A stretch of 64,000 nucleotides of DNA, taken from positions 124,001-188,000 of the forward strand of contig NZ_KB849779.1 in the NCBI RefSeq assembly GCF_000368965.1. The letters run 5' to 3'. The notes under the pieces are model-generated. The model had not been told where the DNA came from and made no database searches. It saw only the letters and a program-made list of their open reading frames with translations. The translations under genes and the position numbers were made by a program. This document shows, piece by piece, positions 47,066-55,440 of the stretch; the first letter of the stretch is position 1; the number at the start of each line of letters is the position of its first letter. Source of the stretch: Acinetobacter calcoaceticus DSM 30006 = CIP 81.8 (GTDB lineage Bacteria > Pseudomonadota > Gammaproteobacteria > Pseudomonadales > Moraxellaceae).

Positions 47066-48694
47066 TTAGAAAATAAAGTCGGTATTCACAAATTTAGAAT
47101 AGTGCTCAGACACCATAGAGGCCAGCATGCCTTTACTGTCATCAGTCTGTTTAGCAGCAATCATAGAACGAATAGAGAATGCACGCAGCGCATCATGCAC
47201 AGACAGTGTACCTTCCGCAGAATCTTTACGACCACCGAATGGAAACACATCTGGACCACGTTGGCACTGACAATTAATGTTCACACGACAAACCTGATTG
47301 ACCAGCGGATCAACCAAATGACCAATTTGCTCAGGGTCACTACCAAAAATACTCACCTGCTGACCATGATCAGAAGTAGTGACATATTCCAGCACAGTTT
47401 CAATGTCATCATAAACAGAGACTGGTACCACTGGACCAAACTGTTCTTCACGATACAGTCTCATGCCTTCAGTCACTGGATAAACTACGGCTGGATAGAA
47501 CATAGTTTTGCAGAATTCACCACCTTCTACATTAACCACTTTTGCCCCTTTAGCCACGGCATCTTCAATGACTTCAGTCATATAGGCCGTACGGTGCATG
47601 CCTGGCAGCGGAGTAATAAACACACCTTTTTCCCACGGCATACCCACTTTCAGCTTGGCCAGTTCAGCCGTTAAGCGGTTAACAAATTCATCGGCTATCG
47701 AGCGATGTACCATCAACATCTTGAGCGCAGTACAACGCTGACCATTGAATGACAATGCACCCAGCAGACACTCTTTTACTGTCAGATCCAAGTCGGCATC
47801 TGGCAGAATAATGGCTGCATTCTTCGCATCCAGCCCCAAAATCGCACGCAGACGGTGAGATTTAGGATGTTGCTTTTTCAAGTAATCGGCCACTTTGCTA
47901 GAACCAATCAGCGCCAATACGTTGATTTTCCCAGATGCCAACAGATGCGGCACCACCAGTGAGCCTGGTGCATAGATGGTATTGATCACACCTTTCGGAA
48001 ATGATTCACGGAATGCTTCCAGCAATGGTTCAAACAATAAGGTACCAAATTGAGGTGGTTTGAAGACGATGGTATTGCCCATTAGCATAGCTGGAATCAG
48101 GGTGGCAAAGGTTTCATTCAGCGGGTAGTTATATGGCCCCATACACAACACTACGCCCAAGGGGGTACGACGGATTTGACCAATGGTACCTTCAGCAATC
48201 ACAAAGCGGGAGTTGGCATTGTCTAGGTCTTTCAGGGCATCAATAGTTTGACGCATATAGGTGACAGTACGGTCAAACTCTTTCTCAGAGTCAGCCAAGC
48301 TCTTGCCAATTTCCCACATGATTAGTTTAACAATCAGGTCTCGCCGCTCCACCATACGCTGAATGAAATTCTGCATACAGGCGATGCGCTCACCAACTTT
48401 CATCATTGGCCATTCACCACGACCATTGTTGTAGGCCCGTACTGCTGCTTCTAGTGCTTCGTCGCTTTCCTTCTCACCCATGATTGGATAACTGCCAAGC
48501 TCAACTTGCTGCAAACTACCATCAGGCTGCTGAGTCCAGATTGGGGACAATGTTTTCTTGGTTGCACCAGCCCACAACTTCAGCTCACCATCTACTAATG
48601 AGACACGCTGATGAATCTGGGATGGCAGACGCACGTTCTCAGGAATACTATCTACTACGGGAAATTTCTGCTGCAAATTATTTGAATGACTCAT
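47066..48694 (-). CDS. NADP-dependent glyceraldehyde-3-phosphate dehydrogenase-like (GapN family)
   Basis: The 542-residue aldehyde dehydrogenase belongs to the non-phosphorylating GapN-type group. The catalytic Cys is in FNGQRCTALK and MGPYNYPLNETFA binds NADP. The region that usually reads ELGGK is LGLDAKNAA, so the general-base Glu is replaced or shifted; alignment is needed. It would oxidise glyceraldehyde 3-phosphate from the Entner-Doudoroff split. I start at the ATG at 48694 (MSHSNNLQQ) with GGAGATAAGAAG upstream, not the TTG at 48709. A palindrome at 48773 lies in its upstream region. Confidence 0.82.
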   Translation of the reverse strand: MSHSNNLQQKFPVVDSIPENVRLPSQIHQRVSLVDGELKLWAGATKKTLSPIWTQQPDGSLQQVELGSYPIMGEKESDEALEAAVRAYNNGRGEWPMMKVGERIACMQNFIQRMVERRDLIVKLIMWEIGKSLADSEKEFDRTVTYMRQTIDALKDLDNANSRFVIAEGTIGQIRRTPLGVVLCMGPYNYPLNETFATLIPAMLMGNTIVFKPPQFGTLLFEPLLEAFRESFPKGVINTIYAPGSLVVPHLLASGKINVLALIGSSKVADYLKKQHPKSHRLRAILGLDAKNAAIILPDADLDLTVKECLLGALSFNGQRCTALKMLMVHRSIADEFVNRLTAELAKLKVGMPWEKGVFITPLPGMHRTAYMTEVIEDAVAKGAKVVNVEGGEFCKTMFYPAVVYPVTEGMRLYREEQFGPVVPVSVYDDIETVLEYVTTSDHGQQVSIFGSDPEQIGHLVDPLVNQVCRVNINCQCQRGPDVFPFGGRKDSAEGTLSVHDALRAFSIRSMIAAKQTDDSKGMLASMVSEHYSKFVNTDFIF

Positions 48695-48772
48695 TCTTCT
48701 TATCTCCAAGTATTTATATATTTATGTATTTATATATTCGAACCTAGCCCGCTATGATCAGGCCTTGTTCCT

Positions 48773-48802
48773 GTGAATACCAGTACCATTACTGGTATTC
48801 AC
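48773..48802. promoter_or_regulatory. Operator-like palindrome upstream of the gapN-like gene
   Basis: GTGAATACCAGTA-CCAT-TACTGGTATTCAC is a perfect 13-base inverted repeat. Its core, ACCAG-N8-CTGGT, recurs upstream of the gluconate permease with 15 of 18 identical bases. It looks like a site for a dimeric repressor of the gluconate regulon. Confidence 0.65.
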
Positions 48803-48857
48803 CTTGCTTGAGCCGCACCACAAATCAATCAAGACTTTGCAATGTTTCTAAATGAGG

Positions 48858-49370
48858 TTACCCCCTACACACACTGTCAGTTACCCCTAGTTTCTGCATG
48901 ACCTGCACAACTATTTGTTCAGGTGTCAATGCGATATCAATCGTAATTGCCTCATGAACATCAGGCTCTTCTAAAGTATCAAGCTGAGTCTGCAATAACG
49001 AAGGGTCGAAAAAATGGCCCGCTCGCTCAGCAAGACGCTGTTTTAACAACTCATATGACCCTTTTAAATATACAAACTGCACATTCTGGTCATGGCCGCG
49101 TAAAATATCTCGGTAGACCCGCTTTAGTGAAGAACAAGTAAACACTGCTGTCTCACCCGCCTGCTGTTTCTCTTCAATAGCTTTACGAATCGCGTGTAAC
49201 CAAGGCATGCGATCTTCATCAGTTAGAGGAATACCCTGACTCATCTTGCTTTTATTTGCAGTTGAATGCAGTGTATCTCCATCGAGAAACTCACAAGCCA
49301 AATGCTCCGACAGCAACTCACCAATCAGTGTTTTGCCTGTTCCACAGACACCCATTGCAATCACAATCAT
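48858..49370 (-). CDS. gntK: Gluconokinase
   Basis: GntK phosphorylates gluconate to 6-phosphogluconate. The 170-residue protein has the P-loop GVCGTGKT and the LDGDTLHSTANKSKMSQGIPL gluconate-binding region, and CSSLKRVYRDILRG. It follows the permease gene by 17 bases, one operon. The remaining motifs fit the thermoresistant type. Confidence 0.94.
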   Translation of the reverse strand: MIVIAMGVCGTGKTLIGELLSEHLACEFLDGDTLHSTANKSKMSQGIPLTDEDRMPWLHAIRKAIEEKQQAGETAVFTCSSLKRVYRDILRGHDQNVQFVYLKGSYELLKQRLAERAGHFFDPSLLQTQLDTLEEPDVHEAITIDIALTPEQIVVQVMQKLGVTDSVCRG

Positions 49371-49387
49371 GGATTACTTACCTCTAA

Positions 49388-50746
49388 TTATAAAATAGTG
49401 CTAAGAAGTAGCGTGAAAGACAAACCCAACACCGAAATAATGGTTTCTAATACTGACCAAGTTTTGAGTGTCTGCCCTACTGTCATACCAAAATATTCTT
49501 TGATTAACCAAAATCCTGCATCATTTACATGGGAGAAAACTAATGAACCTGAACCTGTGGCAAGTACTAAAAGTTCCGGTCTAACGGCGACACCAGCTGT
49601 AGCAGCAATCGGAGCGACAATACTACAAGCAGTAGCCATAGCGACTGTTGCCGATCCTGTTGCCAAACGAATCAATGCTGCAACTAACCAGCCCAACAAT
49701 AACGGTGACAAATTTGCCTTCAAGGCTGTAGAAACGATCTCATTAGAAATACCACTGTCACGCAAAATACCGCCAAAACCGCCACCAGCACCGACAATCA
49801 ACATGATTCCGGCAATAGAAGCCAAACAACCGCCACAGAATTTTTCGATCTGTTCACGGTTAAAGCCCTGCATCGTACCAAAGGTAATAAAGCTGACCAG
49901 TACGGCAATAAGCAATGCGATATCAGAAGTACCAATGAAACGTAGTAAGTCGTTTGCGAAAGTTTGTGGTGCAAAGAAAAGATCAGCCCAACTTCCGATT
50001 AACATTAATACGACAGGCAACATAATCGTAAATAAGGTAATTCCAAAGCTTGGTAGCTCACGAGTTTCTTTCTTATCTACCTCAACAAATTGCTTAAACA
50101 ATGGATTGTTCTCAGGCAATTTGACATATTTGTTGATCCATAATGCATACAACGGCCCTGCAACAATCGCCGTTGGTACGCCCACTAACAAACTGTAGGC
50201 AATCGTTTTACCAATATCAGCGTGATATGCCTGTACCGCCAACAATGCTGCTGGATGCGGCGGAATTAAGCCATGCACAACGGACAAACCTGCAACCATT
50301 GGCAAACCTACAACCAATAACGACTTACCTGTTCTTTTGGCAATGTTAAAAGCAATTGGAATTAGTAGAACAAAGCCTACTTCGAAAAATACGGGCAGCC
50401 CCACAATAAGGGCAATGAACATCATGGCCCAGTGAATATTTTTCTCACCGAACCATTTAATTAAAGTAATTGCTATTCGCTCTGCACCACCCGACTCGGC
50501 CATCATTTTACCGAGCATTGTTCCGAGTGCGATTACAATCGCAAGGTGACCTAAAGTTTTACCGGTACCGGCTTCATATGACTTAACAATATCGCCCATT
50601 GGCATGCCAACAGCTAAGGCTAAACCAAGTGAAACAATAATAAGAACTAGAAATGGATAAATTCTGAACTTCGCGATCATGACAACCAATGCAATAATCG
50701 CGATTACAGTGTAGATAAGCAACATGCCACCCTGAACCGTCTCCAT
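49388..50746 (-). CDS. Gluconate:H+ symporter (GntP family)
   Basis: The 452-residue protein is highly hydrophobic with about 12 to 14 helices and the GntP family signature region VHGLIPPHPAAL. It brings gluconate into the cell. AAGGAGAAATGTCAC precedes the ATG. Its upstream gap holds a palindrome shared with the gapN-like gene. GntT, GntU and similar subtypes cannot be told apart here. Confidence 0.9.
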   Translation of the reverse strand: METVQGGMLLIYTVIAIIALVVMIAKFRIYPFLVLIIVSLGLALAVGMPMGDIVKSYEAGTGKTLGHLAIVIALGTMLGKMMAESGGAERIAITLIKWFGEKNIHWAMMFIALIVGLPVFFEVGFVLLIPIAFNIAKRTGKSLLVVGLPMVAGLSVVHGLIPPHPAALLAVQAYHADIGKTIAYSLLVGVPTAIVAGPLYALWINKYVKLPENNPLFKQFVEVDKKETRELPSFGITLFTIMLPVVLMLIGSWADLFFAPQTFANDLLRFIGTSDIALLIAVLVSFITFGTMQGFNREQIEKFCGGCLASIAGIMLIVGAGGGFGGILRDSGISNEIVSTALKANLSPLLLGWLVAALIRLATGSATVAMATACSIVAPIAATAGVAVRPELLVLATGSGSLVFSHVNDAGFWLIKEYFGMTVGQTLKTWSVLETIISVLGLSFTLLLSTIL

Positions 50747-50849
50747 GTGACATTTCTCCTTGGAGTAACTATCTAGGCAACTAAGCCCAAATAAAGGTCT
50801 TCAACCAGGATAATTCCTACTGTTGAGACACTAATTTTTTATATTTAGG

Positions 50850-50875
50850 TATGACCAGCATCACTACTGGTCATA
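50850..50875. promoter_or_regulatory. Operator-like palindrome upstream of the gluconate permease gene
   Basis: TATGACCAG-CATCACTA-CTGGTCATA is a perfect 9-base inverted repeat with an 8-base spacer. The inner ACCAG-N8-CTGGT matches the palindrome upstream of the gapN-like gene. It lies between eda and gntT, about 105 bases before the permease start. Confidence 0.65.
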
Positions 50876-50934
50876 TCGACATAAACTCTAAAGCACATCA
50901 AACGCGCTTCATTTTTTATAAATATTTACTACAC

Positions 50935-51564
50935 TTAATCAGCTCTCAACTGACTAGCCAATTGTGCCAAGCGAGTAATTTCCGCCCAATCTTGTGAAGC
51001 AACTGCTGCTTTCGGTGTTAACCACGAACCACCCACACACACCACATTTGGTTGCTTTAAAAAGTCCGGAGCTGTCTCTACAGTAATGCCACCTGTAGGG
51101 CAAAAACGTAGGTTTGGAAATGGACCATAGAATGCTTTTAGCATCTCGACTCCACCCGCTTGCTGAGCTGGAAAGAACTTCACAATCTCATAACCTAATT
51201 CAATGGCCTGAATCAGGTCACTTGGCGTCATCACACCCGGTAATAAAGGCAAACCTGCATCTTGCGCAGCCAAATGTAAATCTTTAGTCAAACCTGGTGA
51301 CACACCAAATTGAGCACCAGCTTTTTTGGCTTGAGCACAATGTTCTGGCTTGGTAATCGTACCGACACCGACCACAATGTCATCTGCCAACTGGCTCGCA
51401 CGCTCAATAGCAGCCAGTCCTGCCGCAGTACGTAACGTAATTTCTAATACTTTCACACCACCAGTGTGCAGCGCGCGTGATACATGCTCACCTTGCTCGG
51501 CAGACTCAAATGCCAGTACAGGAATCACTGGTCCTAATTGAACGACATCTTCAATCTTAATCAT
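50935..51564 (-). CDS. eda: KDPG aldolase (2-dehydro-3-deoxyphosphogluconate aldolase)
   Basis: Eda cleaves KDPG to pyruvate and glyceraldehyde 3-phosphate. The 209-residue class I aldolase has the Glu in EITLRTAAGL and the Schiff-base Lys in YEIVKFFPAQ. It follows edd by 29 bases and is the second gene of the Entner-Doudoroff pair. Confidence 0.95.
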   Translation of the reverse strand: MIKIEDVVQLGPVIPVLAFESAEQGEHVSRALHTGGVKVLEITLRTAAGLAAIERASQLADDIVVGVGTITKPEHCAQAKKAGAQFGVSPGLTKDLHLAAQDAGLPLLPGVMTPSDLIQAIELGYEIVKFFPAQQAGGVEMLKAFYGPFPNLRFCPTGGITVETAPDFLKQPNVVCVGGSWLTPKAAVASQDWAEITRLAQLASQLRAD

Positions 51565-51593
51565 TACTTTTCTATTCCTATTATTATTAAAGT

Positions 51594-53441
51594 CTAAGGT
51601 TGAACGATTTCACCAACCAATGCACCAAACACAGAAGCACCATGTTCAGCTGGTGCAGCAGTGGCACGGAAAACACCAAATAATTCTCGGCCAAAGCCGA
51701 CTTCGTTTTCTGCCTGATGTTCAGGTTGTGCAACAGGGCGTGACTGCCAAACAACTTCATCTAACTCAATATCGAGTACACCAGCTTCAGCATCAATCAC
51801 CAACATATCTCCCGTTTGCACTTTAGCAATCGGACCGTTCAGCAATGCCTCTGGAGATAAATGAATCACTGCTGGAACTTTGCCTGAAGCACCTGACATA
51901 CGACCATCAGTTACTAATGCCACATGGAAACCTTGATCTTGTAAAACACCTAATACAGGGGTTAAACGATGTAGCTCTGGCATACCATTCGCACGCGCGC
52001 CTTGGAAGCGAACAACAGCAATGAAATCACGGTGTAACTCACCACGATCAAATGCAGCTTGCACTGCTTCTTGAGAATCAAACACGATTGCAGGTGCTTT
52101 AACTTTACGATGTTCTGGAGCAACGGCAGAGATCTTGATCACACCACGTCCTAAACGCCCTTGCATCAAACGCAAGCCACCATCTGGTTGGAATGGCTCA
52201 TCGAAACTACGCAGAACTTTGTCATCAAGGCTTTGAACCACGCCATCAACCCAAGTGAGCTTACCATCGATCAGTTTTGGTTCTTTGGTGTAATGGTGTA
52301 AACCCTTACCTGCAACGGTAGTCACATCGTTATGCAATAAACCAGCTTCAAGCAAATTACGAATGAGGAAAGCAACCCCACCTGCAGCCTGAAAATGGTT
52401 TACATCGGCTTTACCATTTGGATAGATTTTTGCGAGCAATGGAACAACAGCCGACAATTCATCAAAGTCATCCCAGTCAATCAAGATGCCAGCCGCGCGA
52501 GCAATCGCAATAAGATGCAAAGTATGGTTAGTTGATCCACCAGTAGCGAGCAATGCCACAATGCCGTTTATAATTGCTTTTTCATCAACAACATGACCAA
52601 TCGGCGTGTAGTTCCCGCGCTCAACGGTTAAGTCAAGTACACGAATGGCAGCTTCTGCGGTGAGTGCATCACGTAACGGCGTATGAGGGTGAACAAATGC
52701 GGCACTTGGAAGGTGTAAACCCATCACTTCCATCAACATTTGATTACTGTTGGCTGTACCATAAAATGTACAAGTACCTTGTCCGTGATAGGCTGCTGCC
52801 TCAGCTTCTAGCAGAGCATCTCGCCCAACTTCACCTGTTGCGAACTGCTGACGGATTTTGGCTTTATCGTCATTAGATAACCCACTTGTCATTGGGCCCG
52901 CAGGCACAAAAATGGTAGGTAAATAGCCAAACTGCAAAGCACCAATCAATAATCCTGGCACAATCTTGTCGCAAACACCCAGACATAGTGCAGCATCAAA
53001 CATGTTATGAGACAGTGCAATCGCAGTGCTCATTGCAATCGTTTCACGAGAGAACAATGATAGTTCCATGCCAGCATTACCTTGAGTAATACCGTCACAC
53101 ATCGCTGGCACACCGCCTGCAAATTGCGCTACACCACCATTTTCACGAGCGGCTGTTTTAATTAGATCTGGAAATGTTTTATAGGGTGCATGTGCCGAGA
53201 GCATTTCGTTATATGAAGATACAATGCCAATATTTGGCTCACGGCCTACTTTAATAATTAATTTTTCATTATCTTCCATGCTGGCAAAACCATGAGCCAG
53301 ATTGGCACATGAGAGTGCACCACGAGCAGGAAATTTGCCTTGTGCATGTTCAATACGTTGTAAATATGCAGAACGGGTTCGTTGACTACGCGCAATTACG
53401 CGCTCGGTAACTTTTGCCAGTATGGGATTCGGCAAGTCCAT
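51594..53441 (-). CDS. edd: 6-phosphogluconate dehydratase
   Basis: Edd dehydrates 6-phosphogluconate to KDPG with an iron-sulfur cluster. The 615-residue protein has the IlvD/Edd-family segments: cluster cysteines in the [12 protein letters not shown] and [12 protein letters not shown] regions and the [15 protein letters not shown]-terminal segment. I start at the ATG at 53441 ([15 protein letters not shown]), with AGGAGCGTCCTGC upstream; the frame extends to 53507 but that part is not family-like. Confidence 0.94.
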   Translation of the reverse strand: MDLPNPILAKVTERVIARSQRTRSAYLQRIEHAQGKFPARGALSCANLAHGFASMEDNEKLIIKVGREPNIGIVSSYNEMLSAHAPYKTFPDLIKTAARENGGVAQFAGGVPAMCDGITQGNAGMELSLFSRETIAMSTAIALSHNMFDAALCLGVCDKIVPGLLIGALQFGYLPTIFVPAGPMTSGLSNDDKAKIRQQFATGEVGRDALLEAEAAAYHGQGTCTFYGTANSNQMLMEVMGLHLPSAAFVHPHTPLRDALTAEAAIRVLDLTVERGNYTPIGHVVDEKAIINGIVALLATGGSTNHTLHLIAIARAAGILIDWDDFDELSAVVPLLAKIYPNGKADVNHFQAAGGVAFLIRNLLEAGLLHNDVTTVAGKGLHHYTKEPKLIDGKLTWVDGVVQSLDDKVLRSFDEPFQPDGGLRLMQGRLGRGVIKISAVAPEHRKVKAPAIVFDSQEAVQAAFDRGELHRDFIAVVRFQGARANGMPELHRLTPVLGVLQDQGFHVALVTDGRMSGASGKVPAVIHLSPEALLNGPIAKVQTGDMLVIDAEAGVLDIELDEVVWQSRPVAQPEHQAENEVGFGRELFGVFRATAAPAEHGASVFGALVGEIVQP

Positions 53442-53484
53442 GCAGGACGCTCCTGTACAACCGGATAAGCCGGAAAAAATAAAC

Positions 53485-53510
53485 CAAATGATATATTTTC
53501 TGATCATTTG
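53485..53510. promoter_or_regulatory. Inverted repeat upstream of edd
   Basis: CAAATGAT and ATCATTTG are perfect 8-base arms separated by 10 bases, about 45 bases before the edd start. It differs from the ACCAG-N8-CTGGT sites of the permease and gapN-like genes. It may bind a separate regulator. Confidence 0.4.
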
Positions 53511-53527
53511 AAAAAGAATGAATAATA

Positions 53528-53608
53528 TTATTCAGGCGAAAAGCGACATGCAACCCCAGTCAATGCTGCTGTAATGGCCTCAGCACAAGCCTTAGAGGCG
53601 TAGTAAGC
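53528..53608 (-). pseudogene. Possible short coding remnant upstream of edd
   Basis: On the minus strand 26 codons end in TAA and read protein-like (SKACAEAITAALTG, then CRFSPE), with a stop directly before them and no start codon. I do not recognise the family. It may be the tail of a decayed gene, or chance. Confidence 0.25.
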
Positions 53609-54192
53609 TTAGGTTTTAGACCAAAAACCTATTTAAAATCTCGATTATTTATGCTTAAACTGAACTTCAGAAATTATGGTAAAATTATCGTAATATCAAT
53701 ATCATGAAATACATTAAACAACATCTAGATAATAAGCTTTTCATACTATTTTTTAGTTCTAATAAGCCTATGTTTTATTCTTTATAATTCTCATTCCTAC
53801 TATTAATTCTTAATTTCAATTACGTATATTATTTGTAATATATTTTTCAAATTTAATTAAAGAGACTTCTGCCCTCTTAATAAAGAATCAATACCCAACA
53901 TTTAAAAATGAAATTTGATTCAAGCTTACTTTTCATAAATGTATACAAAAAACTCGTTTGCATCCTTATAAAAAAACAAGGAATACAGTGATTAAGCTTT
54001 ATACTGAACAAATATTAGTTACAAATAATTTGATGGTCGATAGTGCTTAAGTCTAATGGGCTAAAGTCTATCTTGGACAGAAAAACAACACATGTTAAAA
54101 GATGACAACCAGTTCAACGTGTAGCCGAAAATAATACATTTTGAACAGGAAGTTAGGAAAACTATTTTAAATCAGGACGTGGGTATTTCAAC
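53609..54192. other. AT-rich intergenic region between edd and ackA
   Basis: About 580 bases, very AT-rich, without a credible gene, tRNA or strong terminator. It must hold the promoters of the two divergent units; several -10-like TAAAAT/TATAAT-like words occur but none with a convincing -35. The unusual size suggests unannotated regulatory content or decayed sequence. Confidence 0.5.
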
Positions 54193-55395
54193 GTGGCTAC
54201 ATCAGTATTAGTTATCAATTGCGGCTCTTCATCTATTAAATACGCGCTGGTTTCAGAACGTCGTGAAGATCGTATTTACGGTTTAGCAGAAAACTTGGGG
54301 GCAGCCGATGCTCGTATTAAGGGAGTGACAGTTGGTGGTGAACCACTTGAACTTTCAATTCCCTATGCTGACCATGCCAAAGCTTTAGAAACTTTACTTG
54401 CGCGTCTTGCCAACTACAAACCACAGGCAATCGGACATCGTGTTGTACACGGCGGTAGTTTAACCAAAGCCGAATTACTCACTCCTGAAATTATTGAACG
54501 TATTCGTGCTGCGACGCCTTTAGCTCCGCTTCATAACCCAGCACATTTAATCGGTATTGACGCAACCGTACGCCTATTTCCTGAATTACCTCAAGTTGCA
54601 GTCTTCGACACCGCATTCCATCAAACCATGCCACCGCATGCCTACCGTTATGCAATTCCTAAGTTCTTATATACCGAACATAATGTCCGTCGTTATGGCT
54701 TCCATGGTACAAGCCATGCCTATGTGTCTGACCGAGCAAGTGAACTTGCAGGCAATCTGAAAAAAGGTGGTTGGTTAACAGCACACCTAGGAAATGGCAG
54801 TTCAACTTGTGCAGTATGGAACGGACAAAGTGTTGATACTTCTATGGGCCTTACTCCACTAGAAGGTGTGGTGATGGGAACCCGTAGTGGTGATGTCGAC
54901 CCAAGCCTACATAGCTTCCTTGCGAAAAATCTTGGTTGGGACCTCGCTAAAATTGATAAAGTTTTAAATAACGAAAGTGGCTTACTTGGCTTGTCGCAAT
55001 TGTCTAATGACATGCGTACAGTCATTGAAGCAGCAGAAATTGGCAATGAAGATGCTTGCCTTGCAATTGAAGTGTTTAGTTATCGCCTTGCAAAATCACT
55101 TGCAGCATTAAGCTGCGGCCTACCAACTTTAGACGGCCTCATTTTCACAGGTGGTATTGGTGAAAACTCGGCATATATTCGTGAAAAAACTTTAGCGTAT
55201 TTACCTCATTTTGGTTTGCAGCTCGACAAAGATCAAAACAACAACTTAAAACGTGGCACCGAAGGTCGAATCGACAATGAAATAGGTCCGCAAATTTGGG
55301 TCATTCCAACAGACGAAGAAGGCCGTATTGCCAAAGAAACCCGTCAAGTTGTTGAAGCGGCAGGAACTACAGCATCTGTAGCGAGCCTTGCTTAA
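54193..55395 (+). CDS. ackA: Acetate kinase
   Basis: AckA converts acetyl phosphate and ADP to acetate and ATP, and the reverse. The 400-residue protein has [11 protein letters not shown], the catalytic region [12 protein letters not shown] and the [14 protein letters not shown] adenosine-binding motif. The start is a GTG at 54193 ([13 protein letters not shown]); no good ribosome binding site is close, so translation may be modest. pta follows 45 bases later. Confidence 0.94.
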   Translation: MATSVLVINCGSSSIKYALVSERREDRIYGLAENLGAADARIKGVTVGGEPLELSIPYADHAKALETLLARLANYKPQAIGHRVVHGGSLTKAELLTPEIIERIRAATPLAPLHNPAHLIGIDATVRLFPELPQVAVFDTAFHQTMPPHAYRYAIPKFLYTEHNVRRYGFHGTSHAYVSDRASELAGNLKKGGWLTAHLGNGSSTCAVWNGQSVDTSMGLTPLEGVVMGTRSGDVDPSLHSFLAKNLGWDLAKIDKVLNNESGLLGLSQLSNDMRTVIEAAEIGNEDACLAIEVFSYRLAKSLAALSCGLPTLDGLIFTGGIGENSAYIREKTLAYLPHFGLQLDKDQNNNLKRGTEGRIDNEIGPQIWVIPTDEEGRIAKETRQVVEAAGTTASVASLA

Positions 55396-55440
55396 TCAGA
55401 TCTTAGCGAAAACTCGATATTCGTTTATTTATAGGTTTAT

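Noticed and set aside
47039..47674. 211-codon plus-strand frame opposite the gapN-like gene
   Set aside because: It is fully antisense to a well-supported dehydrogenase and has a His/Thr/Phe-biased composition typical of shadow frames.
49266..50198. 310-codon plus-strand frame opposite the gluconate permease
   Set aside because: It is antisense to gntK and the permease; the real genes have clear motifs and helices.
53442..53507. Extension of Edd by 22 residues with a lipobox-like LSGC
   Set aside because: Edd is cytoplasmic, and the ATG at 53441 has a good ribosome binding site and matches the family start.
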